Of a DNA stretch of 64,000 bases, positions 53,559 to 60,535 are shown in pieces. A program made the translations under genes and the position numbers. The DNA comes from Haloferax profundi (GTDB lineage: Archaea > Halobacteriota > Halobacteria > Halobacteriales > Haloferacaceae). The stretch is taken from NCBI RefSeq assembly GCF_001469865.1, contig NZ_LOPV01000020.1, forward strand, positions 1 to 64,000, in the 5' to 3' direction. How positions within the stretch are numbered: position 1 is the stretch's first letter; each line of letters begins with the position of its first letter. The notes under the pieces were generated by a model. That model worked only from the letters and a program-made list of their open reading frames with translations, ran no database searches and was not told the DNA's origin.

Positions 53559-54995
53559 TCAGGCAGAGACTGTTTTTCGTCGTTCGTCGCGTGTCGCCCT
53601 GTCGAGTTCGCGTCTGACCGTGTGACGGAACTCGTCGCCGCGAATCACGTTGGCCATGACGCCGAAGTGGCCACAGTCCCACTCGCGGCGGTTTGGCCGG
53701 GGGACACCCCACTCGTCCAAGAGTGCGCGTGCGGTCTGCGTCGGGGCCATCGTGTCTCGCGTGCCGACGAACGAGAAGACCCGGTCCGGCGAGAGACACG
53801 GCGTCTTCGGCGGGTTGAGAAGTGGGGCGAACTCGTGAAGGACGTCGCCAGTCCATCCAGCGGCGTCGAGGGCGTTCTCGATGTCCAGCAGGTCGGAGAG
53901 GTCTGTCGAGAGGAGCGTCTGGTCTATCGCACCCGGCATGCCGACGGGGAACAGGAGGTCCGGACGCATGGATTCGGGCCAGTCACCGCACCGACCACCG
54001 ACGTGGAGCGCGATTGTCCCACCGAGGCTCACGCCACCGACACCGACGACGGGAGAACCCTCGGTTCGCGCCCAGTCGACGAGGACGCCGGTTTCGAGCG
54101 CTGCGGCCGAGTAGAGCGTGAACAACCCGACGGGCGCGCGGGCGATGTATGGTTCGCCGCTATAGTGACCGAGCGGTTCGCGCCGGCCGTGCCACGGCGC
54201 GTCGGGGAGGATGACCCGGTACCCCTCGGGTGCGAGCGCACGTGCGAGGTACTCCTCTTCTGGCCAGTAGGCGAGTTGGTCGTCGAACATCCCCCACCCA
54301 GAGTGGAAGATAATCGTCGGGATATCACCCTCGGCGTCTGCCGGTTCGTACACCCGAGCGGTCGCTTTGTCGCTGAGATGGGGTGACGGCGACGTAAATC
54401 GAAGGAGGAACTCTACCGTCCCCGGTCCGCGGACGGTCGCAGAGCGTTCGACGCGGGGGAACTCCTCGGAGGCACGGGATTCCGCGAACCCGTAGAGTCG
54501 CTCGGGTTCTGCCAGTTCGTGGTGCCAGCGCGTCAGTGCGTCGTCGGGGTCAGGGGTCTCGAACTTCACGGGTGGGACGAGATGCTCTTTCGCCAGGAAT
54601 CCGAAGACATCGCTCGGTTTGGCGCGACGCTGCGAGATCTCTCGTCGGTCACGTTCGATGGCGACGCGTTCGTCTGGGAGTGACTCGTACCCGCCCCAGA
54701 ACACGCTATTCCACCGTTCCATCGTCTCGTCGTACTCCGCTCGAATCTGTGCGTACTCGGCTAGCGCTCGCTCGATTCGGTCGTGGAGATGCGGGGCAGG
54801 CGGTGCACCAACCTCTCGGAGGTACGCTTCCGGTCCCTCACCGAGTGCCACGTCGGCGGCGGCACGGGCGCGGACGACGCCGAACTCACGGGGTATCGAG
54901 CGCGTCTTGATGGTCTCGAAGACGCGGGAGGTGAGCAGTCGCCCGGCGGGGGACGTCATAATCCGGTGGACGGCCGGTGTCTCGAGGTAGTCCAT
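53559..54995 (-). CDS. Alpha/beta hydrolase, ABHD18-like
   Basis: The 478-residue protein has a helical N-terminal half (about 1-190) and an alpha/beta-hydrolase domain. IIFHSGWGMFDDQLAYWPEE near 237 is the oxyanion region, LPDAPWHGRREPLG near 271, and the nucleophile elbow GVGGVSLGGTIALH near 321. An Asp in FVGTRDTMAPT near 421 and a His in WDCGHFGVMAN near 446 complete the triad. The pattern resembles ABHD18-type proteins, whose substrate I cannot state. Start taken at 54995. Confidence 0.8.
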   Translation of the reverse strand: MDYLETPAVHRIMTSPAGRLLTSRVFETIKTRSIPREFGVVRARAAADVALGEGPEAYLREVGAPPAPHLHDRIERALAEYAQIRAEYDETMERWNSVFWGGYESLPDERVAIERDRREISQRRAKPSDVFGFLAKEHLVPPVKFETPDPDDALTRWHHELAEPERLYGFAESRASEEFPRVERSATVRGPGTVEFLLRFTSPSPHLSDKATARVYEPADAEGDIPTIIFHSGWGMFDDQLAYWPEEEYLARALAPEGYRVILPDAPWHGRREPLGHYSGEPYIARAPVGLFTLYSAAALETGVLVDWARTEGSPVVGVGGVSLGGTIALHVGGRCGDWPESMRPDLLFPVGMPGAIDQTLLSTDLSDLLDIENALDAAGWTGDVLHEFAPLLNPPKTPCLSPDRVFSFVGTRDTMAPTQTARALLDEWGVPRPNRREWDCGHFGVMANVIRGDEFRHTVRRELDRATRDERRKTVSA

Positions 54996-55193
54996 AGTCT
55001 GTGATACGGCTGACACCATATTGACCCTAGCCCGGTCTGTCAGTGCGTGGGAATCGGGTGAAACGGGACTACTATACCAAATACCGCTATATCAAATGGG
55101 AGGCCAGACGTTTTGCTGCGCTACTCACGATTCACGGTGTGATACAGCAGACTGGTCGCGAAGTCAGAGACAGCTCTGACAGTCGGTGGCGGG

Positions 55194-56081
55194 CTATACG
55201 AGGTGCTCGGTCAGTTCTGCAATGTCGTCGACGGCGTCGTCCGGAACAGGCGTGAGTGGGGGGCGAACTTCGGCAGACTCGATGACACCACGGTGTTCGA
55301 GGCCGACTTTCGCAACTGCTGCGAATCCGTAATCCATACAGTAGCCGAAGAGGTCCGGGAGGGCCGCTTGTTCGCGTTCGAGTGCCGCTTCCGTCTCGCC
55401 CGCGAACGCCTCGTCACGAATCGACGCGAACACCTCGGGGACGACGTTCGAGAGGGCGTTGATTCCGCCGTCGCTGCCGGCGTGGACGCCCGAGACGTAG
55501 TGCTGGTCGTACCCTTCGAGGAGTGTGAAGTCGTCGTCTGTCACGCGAAGTAGTTCGAGGAAGTAGTCGAAGTCGCCACTGGAGTCTTTGAGGCCCACGA
55601 TTCCGTCGTGGTCTGCGAGTGCGGCGACAGTCTCCGGTGCGATAGCCTGTCCGGTACAGGCTGGGATGTTGTAGAGGACGAGAGGGAGCGGACTCGACTC
55701 AGCGATGGTCTCGAAGAACTGGCGATTGCCTTCGGGAGTGGGTGCAGTGTGGAAGTACGGTTGCGTCAGAAGCACCGCGTCGCAACCGACGCTGGCAGCG
55801 AACTCGATTCGGTCGGTGACCGTCTGGATATCGGTGCCCGCGACGCCGGTGACGACAGGCACCCGGCCGTCGGTGGCCTCGACAGTCGTCTCGACGACCG
55901 TTCGAAATTCGTCGCGACCGAGACTCGCGAACTCGCCCGTCGTTCCGCACGGGACGACGCCGTCGATGTCGCGTTCGACGAGCCAATCGACGAGCGTTGT
56001 GAGACTCTCTTCGTCTACCGTTCCGTCTTCGAACGGTGTGACGAGCGGACAAAGCACGCCACGAAGGCTGGATACTGACAT
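55194..56081 (-). CDS. DapA-superfamily aldolase (dihydrodipicolinate synthase-like)
   Basis: The 295-residue Schiff-base aldolase has CGTTGEFASLGRDEFRTVVE near 45, the Tyr in LVLYNIPACTGQ near 137 and the Schiff-base Lys in GIVGLKDSSGDFDYF near 164. GSDGGINALSNVVPE near 205 completes the active site. Such proteins may make dihydrodipicolinate for lysine or cleave keto-deoxy sugar acids. No other lysine gene is near; an MFS carrier follows upstream on the same strand, so sugar-acid or amino-sugar catabolism is possible. Confidence 0.85.
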   Translation of the reverse strand: MSVSSLRGVLCPLVTPFEDGTVDEESLTTLVDWLVERDIDGVVPCGTTGEFASLGRDEFRTVVETTVEATDGRVPVVTGVAGTDIQTVTDRIEFAASVGCDAVLLTQPYFHTAPTPEGNRQFFETIAESSPLPLVLYNIPACTGQAIAPETVAALADHDGIVGLKDSSGDFDYFLELLRVTDDDFTLLEGYDQHYVSGVHAGSDGGINALSNVVPEVFASIRDEAFAGETEAALEREQAALPDLFGYCMDYGFAAVAKVGLEHRGVIESAEVRPPLTPVPDDAVDDIAELTEHLV

Positions 56082-56247
56082 GTGGTGTACCGTCTCACGG
56101 TGGGGTGTTGGTACTTTCTGTGTCGCAGTTGCGTTCAGTCGCGGACGGGTGGCTGTGCTGAATCCTCTGGCACGTGCGGGGGGCGAGGTGTGAAGTGTTA
56201 AGTACGAAGCCGGGGGCAGAACCGTCGGACGAACGAAGAGTGCTCGC

Positions 56248-57555
56248 TCACCACTGCGTCAGCGCGCCAGCCCCGTGCGACCACACGAGGACGCCGAGGA
56301 ACGCGAGGACACCGGTGATAGCCGACGCGCCCCCGACGTAGAACACCCACTGCATCCCAACGTCGGCCATGAGGTACCCACCGAGAAGCGGTGCAACGAC
56401 GCTTCCCGGACGCCAGAGGAGTTCACGGATGCCGAAACTGCTGGCGACGCCTGAACCGCCAGTTCCTTCGTCGGCGAAGAGTGCCATGCTGGCCGGTTCG
56501 CGGAGACTGTCCGCGATACCGAGGAGTCCTGCGAACCCGACGAGTGGGAGGAACGCGGGTGAGAGAGGGCCGAGAACCGGGAACGCCGCGGGAAGTGCGA
56601 GCGCCTGGCCGATTGCAGGCGAGAAGGGAACAGCGAGTGCGACGAGTCCGTAGAGGCCGCCGCCGACGAAGACGAACCGAGCGCGGCCGTACTGGTCGGA
56701 GATGCGCCCAGTGTACGGTTGACAGAGCATGTTGGTGAACTTCTCTGCGACGACGGTTGCGGCGACGGCGATGCCGCCGTAGGCGAGTCCACCCGATGCG
56801 GCCGAGACACCGGCGTAGATGGGCACCCACGTTCTGACGAGCGTGACGGCGACGGCGTACTGGACGCGGAACGTCGCCATCGTCAGAATTCGCTCGTTGA
56901 GCGCGAGATTGGTGAACGGAAAGCCGTGAACTGTCGTCTCGTCCGGCGGGAGGAACACCCAGATGGCGACGGTAGCGATGGTCAAGAGAACCGTGATGAC
57001 GACGAAGATGGGCGTGAATCCGAACGCGTCGTAGAGAAAGCCAGCGCTGAGACTGCCGAGGATAGACGCTGCGAACCGCGCAGCGTTCGCCTTCCCGATG
57101 TGATTCGCGCGCGTGCCCTCGCGAGCGAGTTCACCGACTAGCGCGAGTGACATCAACCCGGCCCCAGTGACGGCAATCCCCTGTGCCGCGCGGGCGAGGA
57201 CGAACGAGAGGCTGGAATCGACGAGCGGGAACAGTGCGTAGACGAGCGCACCCAAGCCGACGGTTCCCGCGAGAACGAGACGTTTGTCGTATCTATCGCC
57301 CGCCCACGCGAGGGGGACGACAGCGACGGTCTGAGCGAGGGTGAATCCAGTGGTGTACATCCCGATGACGAACCCCTTCGAGAGAGTGAGACCACCGAGG
57401 ACGAGGCCACCGAGGGCGACTTCCGGCAGTACCACAGCCGTCGGGTCGAGTTCGTTGATGTACTTCGGGAGGAGAGTCACGAGCGTGATGAACCCGAATC
57501 CACCGGCGAATCGGGTGAGGTACAACGCCCAGAACCTCAGACGGGTGCGGTCCAT
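56248..57555 (-). CDS. MFS transporter
   Basis: The 435-residue protein has about 12 hydrophobic segments. The first loop motif AWAGDRYDKRLVLAG near 83 is the MFS A-motif, with a second version SDQYGRARFVFVG near 285. RFAGGFGFITLVTLLPKY near 15 begins the first helix. The substrate is unknown. It is on the same strand as, and 166 bp upstream of, the DapA-like gene. Confidence 0.9.
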   Translation of the reverse strand: MDRTRLRFWALYLTRFAGGFGFITLVTLLPKYINELDPTAVVLPEVALGGLVLGGLTLSKGFVIGMYTTGFTLAQTVAVVPLAWAGDRYDKRLVLAGTVGLGALVYALFPLVDSSLSFVLARAAQGIAVTGAGLMSLALVGELAREGTRANHIGKANAARFAASILGSLSAGFLYDAFGFTPIFVVITVLLTIATVAIWVFLPPDETTVHGFPFTNLALNERILTMATFRVQYAVAVTLVRTWVPIYAGVSAASGGLAYGGIAVAATVVAEKFTNMLCQPYTGRISDQYGRARFVFVGGGLYGLVALAVPFSPAIGQALALPAAFPVLGPLSPAFLPLVGFAGLLGIADSLREPASMALFADEGTGGSGVASSFGIRELLWRPGSVVAPLLGGYLMADVGMQWVFYVGGASAITGVLAFLGVLVWSHGAGALTQW

Positions 57556-57717
57556 AGGGAGACTGTGGGCAACCGCCGAAAAGAAGTTCCGAAACGAGGT
57601 GCCGACTCAAATCCACAGATTCGAACGACGAGAACGGCCTACCGAGGGACTGAGTCGCCCTGAATGGTCTCCAATCCGTGGGGCGAACGACATAAAGAAC
57701 CAATCATACGAGGGATT

Positions 57718-57727
57718 CGATTTTAGC
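57718..57727 (+). promoter_or_regulatory. TATA-like box of the 83-residue protein gene
   Basis: CGATTTTAGC ends 22 nt before the ATG at 57750, the usual spacing for a leaderless transcript here. Confidence 0.45.
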
Positions 57728-57749
57728 GGCTCCAGTACCATGTGCCCAT

Positions 57750-58001
57750 ATGGCACAGCTCGGTGGTGGCCCTGTGGTGGGGGGTGCCGAAACGCGGTTG
57801 GTGAGAATCGAACGAGAGATGAACGACCACGGCGCGATGACGGTTCGCGTCGTGCAGACCGGTGAGTTGCGGACGGTGGTCGAGTACGAGTCACCGCGCC
57901 TTCGAGAACGACTCGAAGATGCACGGAACGGGACCGAAATGCCACTTCGCATCGCCCCGGCCCCGGGTCGTGGCAACTCGTGGGTCGTCCTGCGAAGCTA
58001 A
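57750..58001 (+). CDS. Small uncharacterised haloarchaeal protein
   Basis: The 83-residue protein (GAETRLVRIEREMNDHGAMT near 12-31; ELRTVVEYESPRLRERLEDA near 39-58; a basic, Pro-containing end) has haloarchaeal composition and a promoter at the right spacing. No catalytic or metal-binding motif is visible. Its stop overlaps the end of the convergent membrane-protein gene by 4 bp. Confidence 0.6.
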   Translation: MAQLGGGPVVGGAETRLVRIEREMNDHGAMTVRVVQTGELRTVVEYESPRLRERLEDARNGTEMPLRIAPAPGRGNSWVVLRS

Positions 58002-58228
58002 GGTCCGAGCAGGATTTTTACGCCGGTGAAGAGGACGCCGAACAGCACGACGAGCACCGTCGCCGCGACGACGTCGGAACCGAACAACACGCCGAAGTCG
58101 GGTGTGAGCGCGGCGACGAACCGGTCGACACTGAGGTGGTCTCTGACCCCAATAGCGAGTCCGAACACTACCGAGACGAGGAGTGTGATGAAGACGAGCG
58201 TAATCTCGGTTCGGTCGCTCTGGTTCAT
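57998..58228 (-). CDS. Small two-helix membrane protein
   Basis: The 76-residue protein has two hydrophobic segments (about 9-27 and 53-71) with a charged loop containing RDHLSVDRF. It lies immediately beyond the element that follows tRNA-Lys. No family recognised. Confidence 0.6.
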   Translation of the reverse strand: MNQSDRTEITLVFITLLVSVVFGLAIGVRDHLSVDRFVAALTPDFGVLFGSDVVAATVLVVLFGVLFTGVKILLGP

Positions 58229-58301
58229 ACTGTCACGCTCTCTACGGTGTGGGATAAGTGGGTCGGACAGTCCGAAGAACGAGAAACTCAGGACTGGGAG
58301 A

Positions 58302-58344
58302 GTAGCGTTTGGAAGGAAGGAAGTGGGCCGGACGCGATTTGAAC
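58302..58344 (-). repeat. Second copy of the tRNA-Lys 3' end plus trailer (43 bp)
   Basis: 42 of 43 bases match 58437-58479, covering 21 bp of the tRNA-Lys 3' end and 22 bp of its downstream trailer. The copies are 135 bp apart in the same orientation. Confidence 0.92.
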
Positions 58345-58396
58345 TCCACTCGCTTTGCTCACTCCGTTCGCGTCGCTCCCTAGTTCAAATCGCGTC
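58331..58396 (-). repeat. Inverted T-arm repeat with GC-rich core after tRNA-Lys
   Basis: Perfect 15-bp inverted arms, GACGCGATTTGAACT (58331-58345) and its reverse complement (58382-58396), come from the tRNA-Lys T-arm. Read on the tRNA strand the 36-bp core begins AGGGAGCGACGCG, differing at one position from the core after tRNA-Leu. Confidence 0.9.
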
Positions 58397-58458
58397 GTCG
58401 ACGAGTAACACGATTCAGGACGCCACGCTCACAGTCGTAGCGTTTGGAAGGAAGGTAG

Positions 58459-58532
58459 TGGGCCGGACGCGATTTGAACACGCGACCGTCTGATTAAGAG
58501 TCAGACGCTCTGCCTAACTGAGCTACCGGCCC
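58459..58532 (-). tRNA. tRNA-Lys, anticodon CTT
   Basis: The 74-nt minus-strand sequence folds as a class I tRNA: acceptor GGGCCGG/CCGGCCC with discriminator A, D-arm AGCTCAGTTAGGCAGAGC, anticodon stem TCTGA/TCAGA with loop CTCTTAA (anticodon CTT), variable loop GGTCG, and T-loop TTCAAAT. No intron and no encoded CCA. Its 3' end is duplicated downstream at 58302-58344. Confidence 0.95.
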
Positions 58533-58631
58533 TTGCAATCTCCCGTAACCCGTGGTAGGTAAAATGACTTTCCTTTCTGTACGACGACGGCAGGGACGCA
58601 CACACCCACCGAGAGGCGACAAACGGGTGAT

Positions 58632-58639
58632 GTTAAGTG
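58632..58639 (+). promoter_or_regulatory. TATA-like box of the RCK-DHH gene
   Basis: GTTAAGTG ends 26 nt before the ATG at 58666. This spacing favours the start at 58666 over the internal ATG at 58693. Confidence 0.4.
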
Positions 58640-58665
58640 TCGGCCGACCGGAGTAGCGGGCAACA

Positions 58666-60123
58666 ATGAGTGCAGGGGTCAGTGTCTCTTCGATGTCCAC
58701 GTACGCGATTCTCGGGTGTGGGAGCGTCGGGCACGCCGTGGCCGAGGAACTCGCGGACGAGGGCAAGGACGTCCTCATCCTCGACAAGGACGAGAGTCGC
58801 GTCGAAGCCCTGCGCGACCAGGACTTGAACGCGCAGACGACCGATATCGCCGAACCGGAACTCGCCGACGTCGTCGCCGACCGCGACGTGGTCCTCATCC
58901 TCTCGTCGGACGTCGAAGCGAACAAGGCCGCCGTGTCGACCATCCGTGAACGAGAAGACGACAAGTTCGTCGTCGTCCGTGCGTCCGACCCCGTGTCGGA
59001 AGACGAACTCACGAAACTCGGTGCCGACGTGGTCATCAACCCCTCCGAGGTCATCGCCGACTCCGCGCTCAGAAGCGTCGAGTCCGGCGAACTCGAGTAC
59101 AAAGCCCGGCAACTCGCCGACATCCTGCGCGAGACAGACCACGGACTGGCCATCCTCACACACGACAACCCTGACCCCGACTCACTCGCCTCGGCAATCG
59201 CGTTACAGGCCATCGCCCGCGAGTACGACATCGAAGCCGACATCCTCTACTCGGGCGACATGGGCCACCAGGAGAACCGGGCGTTCGTGAACATCCTCGG
59301 CATCGAACTCACGCCGCGGTCGGACGCGAAACCGCTCGAAGAGTACGGTGCCGTCGCCCTCGTCGACCACATGAAGTCCGGGATGCCGGACCTCGGCGAC
59401 GCCGAGATCACGGTGTTCATCGACCACTTCGAACCCGACGAGGGTATCGACGCGCGCTTTACAGACATTCGCCCGAACGTCTCGTCGACGTCGACTATCC
59501 TCACGAAGTACATCCAAGAGTTCGACCTCAGCCCCTCGAAAGCCGTCGCGACGGCGCTCCTGTACGGCATCCGCGCCGAGACGCTCGACTTCAAGCGCGA
59601 CACGACGCCCGCAGACCTGACCGCTGCGGCGTACCTCTACCCGTTCGCGGACCACGACACCCTGGAGAAAGTCGAGTCGCCGTCCATGTCACCCGAGACG
59701 TTGGACGTGCTCGCCGAAGCAATCCAGAACCGGGAGGTACAGGGGTCCCACCTCGTCTCGAACGCGGGGTTCATCCGTGACCGCGACGCCCTGACGCAGG
59801 CGGCCCAACACCTGCTGAATCTGGAAGGCATCACCACCACGGCCGTCTTCGGCATCGCCGACGACACCATCTACCTCGCTGCTCGCTCGAAGGACATCCG
59901 GATGAACATCGGGAAGATTCTGAGCGACGCCTTCACGGGTATCGGCGAAGCAGGTGGCCACTCCACGCAGGGCTCTGTCGAGATTCCGCTCGGCATCTTC
60001 ACCGGTATCGAGTCGAGCGACGACAACCGCGATACGCTCTTACAACTGACCGAAGAAGCGGTAAAGCGCAAGCTCTTCCGTGCGATGGGAGTGGAGAGCG
60101 GCGAGAGCGGAAACGGGAGTTAG
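58666..60123 (+). CDS. RCK/TrkA-N domain fused to DHH-DHHA1 phosphoesterase
   Basis: The 485-residue protein joins an N-terminal NAD-binding RCK domain (about 11-130; AILGCGSVGHAVAEELA) to a DHH phosphoesterase domain. The metal motif HxxxDxD is intact (H166, D170, D172 in LTHDNPDPDS), with a motif VDHMKSG at 233. The signature DHH reads DHF at 253-255. The C-terminal DHHA1 domain carries GEAGGHSTQG near 425. Related DHH-DHHA1 enzymes degrade c-di-AMP or short oligonucleotides. With DacZ encoded 21 kb away, a role in c-di-AMP turnover is a good hypothesis, unproven. Confidence 0.9.
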   Translation: MSAGVSVSSMSTYAILGCGSVGHAVAEELADEGKDVLILDKDESRVEALRDQDLNAQTTDIAEPELADVVADRDVVLILSSDVEANKAAVSTIREREDDKFVVVRASDPVSEDELTKLGADVVINPSEVIADSALRSVESGELEYKARQLADILRETDHGLAILTHDNPDPDSLASAIALQAIAREYDIEADILYSGDMGHQENRAFVNILGIELTPRSDAKPLEEYGAVALVDHMKSGMPDLGDAEITVFIDHFEPDEGIDARFTDIRPNVSSTSTILTKYIQEFDLSPSKAVATALLYGIRAETLDFKRDTTPADLTAAAYLYPFADHDTLEKVESPSMSPETLDVLAEAIQNREVQGSHLVSNAGFIRDRDALTQAAQHLLNLEGITTTAVFGIADDTIYLAARSKDIRMNIGKILSDAFTGIGEAGGHSTQGSVEIPLGIFTGIESSDDNRDTLLQLTEEAVKRKLFRAMGVESGESGNGS

Positions 60124-60126
60124 AAC

Positions 60127-60420
60127 CTACGCGAGAAGCGACTCTTCGTCTTCTTCGGGGTTCTTCAGACGCTCGATGACGTCGTTGATGAGGATGACGT
60201 CGCCGACCGCACGAACCCACCGGTACGGAATGAGTACGCCCTTGCCAGGCTCGATTTGGTTCCGGAACAGTTCGTTGTTCAGCGCCGTCAGCGCGAGTCC
60301 AGTGACCGTCTCGTGGTCTAAGTCGAGGCGGACGTCTTCGACTTCGCCGACGAACACACCGTTGTTCGAGTAGACCTCACGGCCTACGAGCGTCGTAATC
60401 TCTTCGGGCGTCCCGTCCAT
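60127..60420 (-). CDS. cdpB1: PRC-barrel protein, CdpB1-like cell-division protein
   Basis: The 97-residue protein is a single PRC barrel: EITTLVGREVYSNNGVFVGE near 6, DVRLDLDHETVTGLALTAL near 28, and VLIPYRWVRAVGDVILIND near 60. Small PRC-barrel proteins of this kind (CdpB1, CdpB2) work with FtsZ and SepF in haloarchaeal division. I recall the H. volcanii CdpB1 gene next to an RCK-DHH gene and lactate-oxidation genes, as here. The symbol rests on that context. The start at 60420 matches family length. Confidence 0.8.
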   Translation of the reverse strand: MDGTPEEITTLVGREVYSNNGVFVGEVEDVRLDLDHETVTGLALTALNNELFRNQIEPGKGVLIPYRWVRAVGDVILINDVIERLKNPEEDEESLLA

Positions 60421-60535
60421 ATCCGCCAAATTGGGATGCCGGGTCTTAATAGTTCGTAGCCCAGCACACGGGGCGCAGACACGTGGCTGACGGGCGTCGG
60501 ACAACGAGCGCGAACGAGAGCGAGCCCGCGCCTGA

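Noticed and set aside
51577-53856. 759-codon open frame antisense to thrS
   Set aside because: It is a GC-driven shadow of thrS with low-complexity composition and no recognisable domain.
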